Shown: positions 1 to 6,104, counted from the stretch's first letter. The stretch: 8,822 bases of DNA from Clostridiales bacterium (GCA_012513735.1 JAAZBR010000253.1:1-8822), one strand, 5' to 3'. Numbers and translations are program-made. Notes: generated by a model not told the origin, from the sequence alone.

Positions 1-753
1 GGCGGGGATCACCAACTGGACAACCTGCCCATCAGCCTGTACCGTGCCGGCGAGAGTGAGCCTGTGCAGCAGGTGCAGACCGATGCCCAGGGCAACTACG
101 AAATCACGGGCCTGTACCCCGGCAGCTATGAGCTGGCCATTACCTTGCCCGAGGGCGTGCGCTTTGCCCGCCTGATCGACAGCCAGATGACCCGCTTCAG
201 CCTGATCACCTCGGATGGCAACGGGGCCAAGGGCAACCAGGGCCGCTCGGCCGCCTTCCCCCTGGCCATGGCAGAAAACCGTCAGGCCCAGGATATCGGT
301 ATGGGCACCCTGGGCCGCCTGGGCGATTATGCCTGGCTGGATCTGGACAAGGACGGCATGCAGGACGCCGGCGAGCCGGGGGTACCCGGCATCATCATCA
401 AGCTGTACCAGTACGGCCAGGTGGTGGCCGAAACCACCACCGATGAATATGGCCGCTACCTGTTCAGCGACGTGTACCCCGGCCCCCACGAGTTGGAAGT
501 CACCATGTGGGGCGAGCTGAAGACCACCCGCCAGCAGGATGAATTTGTGCTGGTGGCCAGCATCCTGCCCGAGGGCAAAACGGGCACTGCCCTGGCCCAG
601 GGCATTCTGGTGCCCAGCGGCGGTCGCAACCTGAACTGCGATCTGGGCTTTGTGCTGATTACCGAGGGCCAGTTGCCCACCGCCATGCTGCAGCCCCCCC
701 GGAAGGACTGGACGCCCCTGGTACCCACTGTTCCCAAAAGAACAAGGGATTAA
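1..753 (+). CDS. Secreted SdrD/Cna-B-like beta-domain protein, C-terminal part (5' end outside window)
   Basis: The frame is open from the first base, so the gene begins upstream; 250 residues are visible. Two repeats of a prealbumin-like (SdrD B / Cna B) fold can be read. The first (about residues 1-50) has the closing pattern TDAQGNYEITGLYPGSYEL. The second begins near residue 107 with GDYAWLDLDKDGMQDAGEPG, the usual SdrD-B opening with an acidic, probably calcium-binding D-x-D-x-D-G loop, and closes with TTTDEYGRYLFSDVYPG. Such domains act as rigid stalks in extracellular or cell-wall proteins. The C-terminus is proline-rich and basic (ends KRTRD), with no LPxTG, no hydrophobic segment and no visible wall-binding module, so anchoring must come from the missing N-terminal part or the protein is released. 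The function of the whole protein cannot be told from this end. Confidence 0.8.
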   Translation, partial: GGDHQLDNLPISLYRAGESEPVQQVQTDAQGNYEITGLYPGSYELAITLPEGVRFARLIDSQMTRFSLITSDGNGAKGNQGRSAAFPLAMAENRQAQDIGMGTLGRLGDYAWLDLDKDGMQDAGEPGVPGIIIKLYQYGQVVAETTTDEYGRYLFSDVYPGPHELEVTMWGELKTTRQQDEFVLVASILPEGKTGTALAQGILVPSGGRNLNCDLGFVLITEGQLPTAMLQPPRKDWTPLVPTVPKRTRD

Positions 754-773
754 ATCGTAACTGTTAGATAGAA

Positions 774-816
774 CCCGGCCGCTGCATTCTTATAGGCCGG
801 GCTCTCCTTATTTGTA
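774..816 (+). terminator. Probable terminator of the beta-domain protein gene
   Basis: CCCGGCC (774-780) pairs perfectly with GGCCGGG (795-801) across a 14-base loop. It is followed by a pyrimidine-rich tail, CTCTCCTTATTTGT, rather than a pure T run. The position 20 bases after the stop codon fits an intrinsic terminator of moderate strength. Confidence 0.5.
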
Positions 817-924
817 TACCTATGCTAAATAATCAGAGTTAATACACATTTTCCCTTCTCAAGCCCCCGGAAAAGTGGTAGGATTGTATTGCTGACAGTT
901 CGGCAGAAAGGTGTGAATAAAAAC

Positions 925-1692
925 ATGAAGAAGTTACTGGCTGTATGGATGACGCTGATGGTGCTGGCCGCCCCCGCCCTGGCCCAGGAAAGCGACCTCA
1001 ACTATGTCAAGGGGCAGGGCAAGCTGATCATCGGCTATACGGTGTATGCGCCTATGAACTACACCGACGACCAGGGCGAGTTCACCGGCTTTGACACGGA
1101 GCTGGCCAAGGCCGTGTGCGAGAAGTTAGGAGTGGCGCCCGAGTTTGTGGAGATCAACTGGGAAACCAAGGAGGTGGAGCTGGCCGCCAAAACCATCGAT
1201 TGCATCTGGAACGGCCTGACCATTACCGAGGAGCGCAAGCAGAACATGGAGATCACCGATCCCTACGTAAAGAACGCCCAGGTGGTGGTGATGAAGGCCG
1301 GTGCGGAATACAAGGACACCAGCTCCCTGGAAGGAAAGACCGTGACTGCCGAAGCCGGCAGCGCGGGCGAAAGCACCGTAAAAGAGGACGCCGGGTTGCA
1401 GAAGGCCGAATACATCGCCAAGGAAGTGCAGACCGCCTGCCTGATGGAGGTGGCCGCGGGCACCGCGGATGCCGCCGTGCTGGATCTGACCCTGGCCAAC
1501 GCCATGATCGGCGAGGGCACCGACTACGCGGACCTGGTCATCGTGGACAAACTGGCGGTGGAGGACTATGGCGTGGCCTTCCGCAAGGGCAGCGACATCA
1601 CCGCCCAAGTAAATGGCATCTTCAAAGAGCTGGCGGCCTCCGGCGCGCTGGCTGAGCTGGCCGATAAGTACGGCCTGGACCTGGCCATCTGA
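925..1692 (+). CDS. Polar amino-acid ABC transporter substrate-binding protein (SBP_bac_3 family)
   Basis: This 255-residue protein is the extracytoplasmic receptor of the importer encoded by the next two genes. Residues 1-20 form a signal peptide (KK start, hydrophobic core, APALA before Q21), with type I cleavage predicted after A20. The mature part is a family 3 solute-binding protein: GFDTELAKAVCEKLGV (55-70) is the family signature, IDCIWNGLTIT (91-101) followed by R104 is the usual ligand-contacting strand, and D187 in AAVLDLTLAN fits the second-lobe contact. The frame is open back to a TTG at 889, but the ATG at 925 starts the signal peptide exactly and has an upstream GAAAGGTG, so I start there. 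There is no lipobox cysteine, which is unusual for a Firmicute binding protein. The exact amino acid bound cannot be read from the sequence. Confidence 0.9.
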   Translation: MKKLLAVWMTLMVLAAPALAQESDLNYVKGQGKLIIGYTVYAPMNYTDDQGEFTGFDTELAKAVCEKLGVAPEFVEINWETKEVELAAKTIDCIWNGLTITEERKQNMEITDPYVKNAQVVVMKAGAEYKDTSSLEGKTVTAEAGSAGESTVKEDAGLQKAEYIAKEVQTACLMEVAAGTADAAVLDLTLANAMIGEGTDYADLVIVDKLAVEDYGVAFRKGSDITAQVNGIFKELAASGALAELADKYGLDLAI

Positions 1693-1720
1693 CCCTATTG
1701 CCGCAACCAACATACGCTGA

Positions 1721-1762
1721 GGACGGAGCCTTCCCCCGCACGCCGGGCGGCAGGCTCCGTCC
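1721..1762 (+). other. Intercistronic 10-bp hairpin between binding protein and permease genes
   Basis: GGACGGAGCC (1721-1730) and GGCTCCGTCC (1753-1762) are perfect inverted repeats around a 22-base loop, which can itself pair CCCG with CGGG. No T run follows, so it is a poor full terminator. A processing or mRNA-stabilising hairpin, or a partial terminator, would give more binding protein than permease, a common need in such importers. Confidence 0.55.
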
Positions 1763-1801
1763 CCAGTGTTCCATGAGCGAACAGAAGCAAACACAGATCA
1801 A

Positions 1802-2464
1802 ATGACGGATTTTCAGACCATCCTGGGGCGCATGCTGGACAGCTTTCAGCTGAACATCCAGCTTTTTGTGCTGACGCTGGTGTTCTCGCTGCCCCTGGGG
1901 CTGGTGATCGCCTTTGGCTCCATGAGCAGATGGAAACCCCTGGCCTGGCTGACCCGTACCATTGTGTGGATCGTCCGGGGCACGCCGCTGATGCTGCAGG
2001 TGCTCATCATCTTCTTTGCCCCCGGCCTGCTGAACCTGGGCGCTCCCTGGGGCAGCGGCTCCTCCGCCCGCTTCACGGCGGCTACGGTGGCTTTTGTGTT
2101 CAACTACGCCTGCTACTTTTCCGAAATCTACCGGGGCGGCATCCAGGGTGTGCCCAAGGGGCAGATGGAGGCCGGCCAGGTGCTGGGCATGACCAAGGCG
2201 CAGATCTTCTTCCGGGTCACGCTGCTGCAGGTGATCAAGCGCATTTTGCCCGCCATGGGCAATGAGGTGATCACTTTGGTGAAGGATACCTCCCTGGCCC
2301 GCATCATCTCCATCAAGGAGATCATCATGATGGCCCAGGAGTACACGGCCAAGGGGCTGATCTGGCCGCTGTTCTCCACCGGCATCTTCTTCCTGGTGTT
2401 CGTGGGCGTGCTGACGCTGCTGTTTGGCTACCTGGAAAAGCGGCTGGACTACTTCAGGGCCTGA
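1802..2464 (+). CDS. Polar amino-acid ABC transporter permease (HisM/GlnP type)
   Basis: This 220-residue inner-membrane permease probably forms a homodimer, since no second permease gene is present. Hydrophobic segments lie near residues 18-40, 49-75, 92-108, 146-168 and 186-210. The cytoplasmic EAA loop that docks on the ATPase is clear: EAGQVLGMTKAQIFFRVTL (123-141), preceded by EIYRGGIQGVPKGQ. The segment WIVRGTPLMLQV (56-67) is typical of the His/Glu/Gln permease family. The frame extends back to a GTG at 1766, but the ATG at 1802 gives the family's usual N-terminus. The ribosome-binding site there is weak (only AGAAG, about 14 bases away). A 10-codon reading frame at 1773-1805 overlaps this ATG as ATGA, so translational coupling is possible. 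The ATPase gene follows after 11 bases. Confidence 0.9.
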   Translation: MTDFQTILGRMLDSFQLNIQLFVLTLVFSLPLGLVIAFGSMSRWKPLAWLTRTIVWIVRGTPLMLQVLIIFFAPGLLNLGAPWGSGSSARFTAATVAFVFNYACYFSEIYRGGIQGVPKGQMEAGQVLGMTKAQIFFRVTLLQVIKRILPAMGNEVITLVKDTSLARIISIKEIIMMAQEYTAKGLIWPLFSTGIFFLVFVGVLTLLFGYLEKRLDYFRA

Positions 2465-2475
2465 AAGGAGAAGCC

Positions 2476-3249
2476 ATGGCATTGCTGGAGGTTCACGGCG
2501 TCTGCAAGCGCTTCGGCACGCTGGAGGTGCTGAGGGGCATCAGCTTTTCCCTGGAACAGGGCAAGGCGCTGGCCATCATCGGCTCCTCAGGTTCGGGCAA
2601 GACCACGCTGCTGAGGTGTCTCAACTTTTTAGAGCAGCCCGACCAGGGCATCATTTTGGTGGACAATGAGGTGTTGTTTGACGCGGCGCACACATCCAAA
2701 CAGAACGAAAACGACATCCGCCGCAAGCGCCTCAACTTCGGCCTGGTGTTTCAGCAGTTCAACCTGTTCCCCCAGTACACGGTGCTGAAAAACATCACTC
2801 TGGCCCGGGAGCTGATGCAGCGCAGCAGCCATGGCGGCCTGCCTCAGGAACAGATCAACCGCGACGCCCGGGACCTGCTGCAGCAGATGGGCCTGTCCGG
2901 CAAGGAGAACGCCTATCCCCACGAGCTGTCCGGCGGTCAGCAGCAGCGGGTGGCCATCGCCCGGGCCCTCAACATGAAGCCCAAGATCCTGTGCTTTGAC
3001 GAGCCCACCTCCGCCCTGGACCCGGAGCTGACCGGCGAGGTGCTGCGGGTGGTGCGCAGCCTGGCCGAGCGCAAGACCACCATGGTGATCGTCACCCACG
3101 AAATGGCCTTTGCCCGGGACGTGGCCGACCATGTGATCTTCATGGACGACGGCCTCATTGTGGAGGAAGGCCCGCCGGCAGAGGTCATCAGCAACCCCCG
3201 GGAGGAGCGGACCAGGCAGTTTCTGGCCCGGTTTTCCAGCGAAGGATAG
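2476..3249 (+). CDS. Polar amino-acid ABC transporter ATP-binding protein (GlnQ/HisP type)
   Basis: This 257-residue cytoplasmic ATPase energises the importer. All nucleotide-binding motifs are intact: Walker A GSSGSGKT (36-43), Q-loop in FQQFNLFP (Q93/Q94), signature LSGGQ (151-155), Walker B ILCFDEP with D175 and E176, D-loop SALD (179-182), and H-loop H208 in VTHEM. FNLFPQYTVLKNI and the C-terminal PREERTRQFL are typical of the amino-acid subfamily. A polar insertion around residues 70-84 lies between the Walker A half and the Q-loop, as in many clostridial members. Translation starts at ATG 2476 behind a strong AAAGGAG (2464-2470) that begins at the permease stop codon, so the two are cotranscribed and probably coupled. 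Confidence 0.94.
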   Translation: MALLEVHGVCKRFGTLEVLRGISFSLEQGKALAIIGSSGSGKTTLLRCLNFLEQPDQGIILVDNEVLFDAAHTSKQNENDIRRKRLNFGLVFQQFNLFPQYTVLKNITLARELMQRSSHGGLPQEQINRDARDLLQQMGLSGKENAYPHELSGGQQQRVAIARALNMKPKILCFDEPTSALDPELTGEVLRVVRSLAERKTTMVIVTHEMAFARDVADHVIFMDDGLIVEEGPPAEVISNPREERTRQFLARFSSEG

Positions 3250-3250
3250 T

Positions 3251-3940
3251 ATGGCACAAGATCCAAAAAGCCAGCCGCGCATGATATGGCGCGGCTTTTG
3301 CTATGGTCCGCTGTCAGCCTCCGTACTCAATCCCCTGTTGTCTGTCGCCGATATGCTGGGCGCTTTCGCGGAAAAAAGCAGCGAGGTGCGCCTAAGCGCG
3401 CTGGGGCTGATGGTAATGGGGCTAGCGTGCAGCGGTATCGCGGTGGCATTGTACCCCGCCATGCGCCAGCGGCACCCGGCCATGGCGCTGGGATCGGTGC
3501 TGTTCCGGAGCTTGGAAGGCGTGCTGCACCTGCTGGTGGCGGTGGCCTTCCTGACGCTAACGAGCATTTCCGGTCAGCAGGGGGACGCCGGCGGCCTGAC
3601 CGCGCTGATGCGAGTCACGCTGGACGCCAGCAACAACATGGTGTTTGCCGGCACATGCGCCTGGGGGATCGGCGGGCTGCTGTATTACGCCGTCATGCGG
3701 CGTCAGCGGCTGGTGCCGGCCTGGCTGGCCCTGTGGGGCACCGCCGGCCTAGGGCTGTGCATGCTGTCTGCGGTGCTGTCCTTCCTGGGGCTGTACGGCC
3801 TGGAGAGCGCTATGCACACGGCCCTCAGCATGTCTATCGCCCTGCAGGAACTGGCCCTAGCTGCATGGTTGCTGTTCAAAGGCTTCGGGCCCGTTATCCA
3901 GGCACAGCCGGGGGCTAATATGGCCCCCGCTCACAAGTGA
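3251..3940 (+). CDS. DUF4386 family multi-pass membrane protein
   Basis: The 229-residue product has hydrophobic segments near residues 48-69, 79-105, 130-150, 156-182 and 190-211. The family-like features are ALYPAMRQRHPAMALGSVLF (66-85), the RSLEGVLHLL segment, and RRQRLVPAWLALWGTAG (150-166), which match the DUF4386 pattern of paired basic loops and 'lips-W-L-s-x-W-G'. The function of the family is unknown. ATG 3251 has AAGGA four bases upstream and sits one base after the ATPase stop; ATG 3281, in the loop of a terminator-like hairpin, is an alternative. The usual first transmembrane helix is poorly formed here (residues 16-40 are only weakly hydrophobic), so the N-terminus may be altered. 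The tail ends in a GC-rich hairpin and is followed by IS debris. Confidence 0.75.
   Translation: MAQDPKSQPRMIWRGFCYGPLSASVLNPLLSVADMLGAFAEKSSEVRLSALGLMVMGLACSGIAVALYPAMRQRHPAMALGSVLFRSLEGVLHLLVAVAFLTLTSISGQQGDAGGLTALMRVTLDASNNMVFAGTCAWGIGGLLYYAVMRRQRLVPAWLALWGTAGLGLCMLSAVLSFLGLYGLESAMHTALSMSIALQELALAAWLLFKGFGPVIQAQPGANMAPAHK
3265..3300 (+). terminator. Terminator-like hairpin just after the ABC operon, inside the next reading frame
   Basis: AGCCGCGC (3273-3280) pairs with GCGCGGCT (3289-3296) across the 8-base loop ATGATATG, with an A-rich stretch before it and CTTTTG after it. This is the layout of an intrinsic terminator, 23 bases after the ATPase stop. It also lies within codons 8-16 of the DUF4386 gene as annotated, so it may limit or regulate read-through from the importer operon into that gene. 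Confidence 0.5.
3909..3929 (+). other. 7-bp GC hairpin at the end of the DUF4386 gene
   Basis: CGGGGGC (3909-3915) pairs with GCCCCCG (3923-3929) around TAATATG. It lies within the last codons of the DUF4386 gene and has no T tract after it, so it is at most a weak terminator or a 3'-end stabilising hairpin. Confidence 0.35.
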
Positions 3941-4029
3941 CCGATCAGGTTTCTACGGTTGAACAAAATGAAATAGACCAATGGACCCGGCGCCGCAAAA
4001 ACAGCGGTACCCACGGCTTACGCCATGAA

Positions 4030-4352
4030 GCGTACAGATCAGAAAAGGCAAAGGCAGAGGATATCCTATTTTAGCAGTGGTAGCGACGATTGCCAATGCA
4101 AGCTGTTGAGAGGAAGTAGCAGACTTTGCAAAGACTCAGGTGAACTGCCTGGTGGAGCGCCATCCCATGACACATTCGAGCGCACGTTCAAGTGGATCGA
4201 TGGAAAAGAATTTGAACGCTGTTTTATTCTGTGAATGCGAGAAGTATGTCAGGAGAAGGGGGTTCGTGTCATTGCTCAAATCATTTCGCAACAAGTGTTT
4301 CAGAGCCTGTATGAACACTGATTATCTGGAAACAGTACTGAGCAATATGTAG
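4030..4352 (+). pseudogene. Relic of an ISAs1-family transposase (H-repeat type), frameshifted and internally deleted
   Basis: Pieces of one ISAs1-type transposase can be read in order across three frames. Frame 1, to 4071: YRSEKAKAEDILF. Frame 3, 4074-4151: AVVATIANASC, a TGA where a Trp is expected, then EEVADFAKTQVNCL. Frame 2, 4142-4276: ELPGGAPSHDTFERTF, then KEFERCFIL, a TGA again at an expected Trp (4232-4234), then MREVCQEKGVRVIA. Frame 3, about 4286-4352: FRNKCFRACMNTDYLETVLSNM and stop. 'G-PSHDTF-R-F' and 'EFE-CF' are hallmarks of the ISAs1 N-terminal domain, and 'NTDYLE-VL' resembles the family C-terminus. The catalytic DDE core between VIA and the C-terminus is gone: about 90-100 codons remain where the family has roughly 370-400. 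No terminal inverted repeats were recognised. It cannot be active. The upstream reading frame from GTG 3937 may or may not belong to it. Confidence 0.85.
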
Positions 4353-4433
4353 CCTCTGAAAAGAACAAAGAAGGACTGGGGTGCTTAACTGGTTGGCAAG
4401 GGCGTTCATATGTAAGCCGTATCCCTCACCCCC

Positions 4434-4462
4434 TTGCATTCCTTTCCTCTGCCTGTTATATT
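4434..4462 (+). promoter_or_regulatory. Sigma-A-type promoter of the dinB-like gene
   Basis: TTGCAT (4434-4439) and TATATT (4457-4462) are separated by exactly 17 bases and match a -35/-10 pair (consensus TTGACA/TATAAT). The expected start of transcription, about 4469, falls inside the LexA operator, 36 bases before the start codon. Confidence 0.65.
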
Positions 4463-4464
4463 TT

Positions 4465-4484
4465 AAGGGAACAAATGTTCCCTT
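4465..4484 (+). promoter_or_regulatory. LexA (DinR) operator / SOS box
   Basis: AAGGGAACA (4465-4473) and TGTTCCCTT (4476-4484) form a 9-bp perfect inverted repeat about a 2-base centre. The core GAACAAATGTTC matches the Firmicute DinR/LexA box GAAC-N4-GTTC. It starts two bases after the -10 hexamer, so bound LexA would block the promoter, and DNA damage would release it. Confidence 0.87.
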
Positions 4485-4497
4485 TTGAGGTAGAAGA

Positions 4498-5736
4498 ATG
4501 CGTACAATCCTGCATTGCGACTGCAATGGCTTTTATGCCACAGTGGAGATGCTGTTTGACCCCTCCCTGCGGGGCAAACCCGTTGTGGTCTGTGGCGATT
4601 CCAAGTTGCGCCATGGCATCGTGCTGGCCAAATCCGAGAAGGCAAAAGCCTGTGGCATCAAAACCGGCGATGCGCTGTGGGAGGCACAAAAAAAATGTCC
4701 TCCCCTGGTTCTGGTGCCAGCCAATCAGCAGATGTACCTGGCTTTCTCGCGCCGCATGCGCGCCATCTGCAGGCGCTATACCGCGCTGGTAGAGCCCTTT
4801 GGCCTGGATGAAAGCTGGTTGGATGTCAGCGGACATCTCCTGTCCGGCGAGGAGATCGCCGCCCAGCTTCGCAAGGCAGCCAAGGAGGAGCTGGGCATCA
4901 CTGTCTCCGTAGGCGTCAGTTTCAACAAGGCCTTTGCCAAGCTGGGTTCGGACATGCGCAAGCCGGATGCCACCACCGTCATCAGCAGGGAGAATTATCG
5001 TGAAAAGATCTGGCCCCTTCCCGCCAGTGACCTGCTGTTTGTTGGCCGGTCCACCAGCACACATCTGCAGCAAATGGGCCTGAACACCATCGGCGATGTG
5101 GCCACTGCTTCCCCGAACATTTTAAAGAAGGTTTTCGGGGTCAACGGCCTGAAGTTATGGCGCTCTGCCAGGGGGGAGGATAACAGCCCGGTGATTTTCA
5201 TCGAGGAAGCAGAGACGGTCAAGTCCATCAGCAACAGCACCACCACGCCCCACGATATCTGCACGCCCGAGGAAGCCAAGGTGGTGCTCTACCTGCTGAG
5301 CGACAGCGTAGCCACCCGCCTGCGCAAACACCAGTTAAGGTGCCGCACCATATCCGTGTGGATGCGGGATGTGGAGCTGAACAACTTTGAGCGCCAGTGC
5401 CGCTTACCCACAGACAGCGATATCGCCAGCGAAATCGCGCATGCTGCCGTGGACCTGTTTACCAGCAGCTATCCCTGGTCGCTGCCACTGCGCTCCCTGG
5501 GTGTACGGGGAGGCGACCTGCTCAATACCACGGCAGATTGCCAGATTCCCCTGTGTACCGATGCCCGCAGGCAGCGCCACCATCACCTGGAGGAAGTCCT
5601 GGACGATATCCGCAGCCGCTGGGGGCATACCTGCATCCAGCGCGCGCTGCTGCTGCAGGACCGGGCGCTCACAGGCATCAATCCGGTGGATGACCATGCC
5701 CTGCAGCCACTGGCCGCCATGTACGGGCGCGAGTAG
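4498..5736 (+). CDS. dinB: Y-family translesion DNA polymerase (DinB/Pol IV-like), SOS-controlled
   Basis: The 412-residue protein is an error-prone polymerase that copies past damaged bases. The N-terminal palm/finger motifs are HCDCNGFYATVE (6-17; metal ligand D8), RHGIVLAKSEKAKACGIKTG (38-57), FGLDESWLDVSG (101-112; catalytic D104 and E105) and SVGVSFNKAFAKLGSDMRKPD (137-157). The thumb helix-hairpin-helix (LQQMGLNTIGDVA) and a little-finger domain follow. The second acidic residue of classical DinB (D-x-D) is Asn10; the 'D-x-N' form is, from memory, usual in a clostridial sub-clade, so I do not treat it as damage. The C-terminus (ALQPLAAMYGRE) has no clear QLxLF-type clamp-binding motif. 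ATG 4498 lies seven bases after GAGG. The LexA box and promoter directly upstream make SOS induction very likely. A SRAP relic follows after 59 bases. Confidence 0.93.
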   Translation: MRTILHCDCNGFYATVEMLFDPSLRGKPVVVCGDSKLRHGIVLAKSEKAKACGIKTGDALWEAQKKCPPLVLVPANQQMYLAFSRRMRAICRRYTALVEPFGLDESWLDVSGHLLSGEEIAAQLRKAAKEELGITVSVGVSFNKAFAKLGSDMRKPDATTVISRENYREKIWPLPASDLLFVGRSTSTHLQQMGLNTIGDVATASPNILKKVFGVNGLKLWRSARGEDNSPVIFIEEAETVKSISNSTTTPHDICTPEEAKVVLYLLSDSVATRLRKHQLRCRTISVWMRDVELNNFERQCRLPTDSDIASEIAHAAVDLFTSSYPWSLPLRSLGVRGGDLLNTTADCQIPLCTDARRQRHHHLEEVLDDIRSRWGHTCIQRALLLQDRALTGINPVDDHALQPLAAMYGRE

Positions 5737-5795
5737 ATCAACCCCAAGGATTTGCAGAGGATAGCGAAGGAAAATGGAGACAGAAAAGAGAGGCT

Positions 5796-6104
5796 ATGCG
5801 CACAAGCTATCACGTGTTTCCTGAAGAAAACATCGAAATGCGGCAGATCATCAGCCAGATCGTGGAGTATTTTCCCCAGTCTCCGCTAACAACAGGCCGC
5901 ATCCATCCCAGCCAAATCGCCCCCATCATCGGGCCTGATGAGCCACAGCCCCTGCCGTTTGGTCTTTCCCTCGACTTTCACAAGGGGCTGCTGCTCAATG
6001 ACAGGTCGGGGGGTGAAAATAACAGGCTCTTTTCCCCCATACTGGCATCCACCCGCTGCCTGGTGCCCGCCAACAGCTTTCTGGAGTGGACGCCGCGAAA
6101 ATGA
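5796..6104 (+). pseudogene. Truncated, catalytically dead SRAP (YedK/HMCES-like) protein remnant
   Basis: The 102-residue frame matches the first half of the SRAP domain, whose proteins shield abasic sites in single-stranded DNA by cross-linking through Cys2. Family-like stretches are SYHVFPEENIEMRQII (4-19), TGRIHPSQIAPII (33-45), KGLLLNDR (63-70) and RCLVPANSFLEW (87-98). The normal start MCGRY reads MRTSY, so the catalytic Cys2 is Arg and the next two invariant residues are changed as well. The Trp of the 'RWG' motif is Phe55, and 'NARxE' has become NDRSG. Asn68 and Glu97 remain, but the second half, including the active-site His, is missing: the frame stops in an inverted repeat that begins at 6099. 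The full family is about 200-220 residues. AGAGAGG lies only two bases before ATG 5796. The neighbouring SOS-controlled polymerase fits a damage-response origin. A divergent non-catalytic short protein is the alternative. Confidence 0.75.

Noticed and set aside
676..690. LPTAM as a sortase signal in the beta-domain protein
   Set aside because: The motif lacks the final Gly, and no hydrophobic segment follows it.
811..890. Promoter of the importer operon
   Set aside because: TTGTAT and several AT-rich hexamers occur, but no -35/-10 pair has acceptable spacing, so I could not place it.
889..924. Upstream TTG start for the binding protein
   Set aside because: It would place 12 polar residues before a normal signal peptide; the ATG at 925 has a suitable ribosome-binding site.
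1126..1794. 222-codon open frame on the minus strand opposite the binding protein gene
   Set aside because: It is rich in G, H and Q in the manner of an antisense shadow of GC-rich coding sequence, and the plus-strand gene is certain.
1622..2482. 286-codon open frame on the minus strand opposite the permease
   Set aside because: Low-complexity H/Q/G composition, no recognisable domain, and complete overlap with a clear permease gene.
2629..3282. 217-codon open frame on the minus strand opposite the ATPase
   Set aside because: It mirrors the conserved ABC ATPase codons and has no domain of its own.
3937..4074. 45-codon frame starting at GTG and overlapping the DUF4386 stop
   Set aside because: Its end is part of the ISAs1 relic; the first part has no recognisable family and no ribosome-binding site.
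4136..4352. Small open frames on both strands in the gap before dinB
   Set aside because: They are fragments or antisense of the ISAs1 transposase relic.
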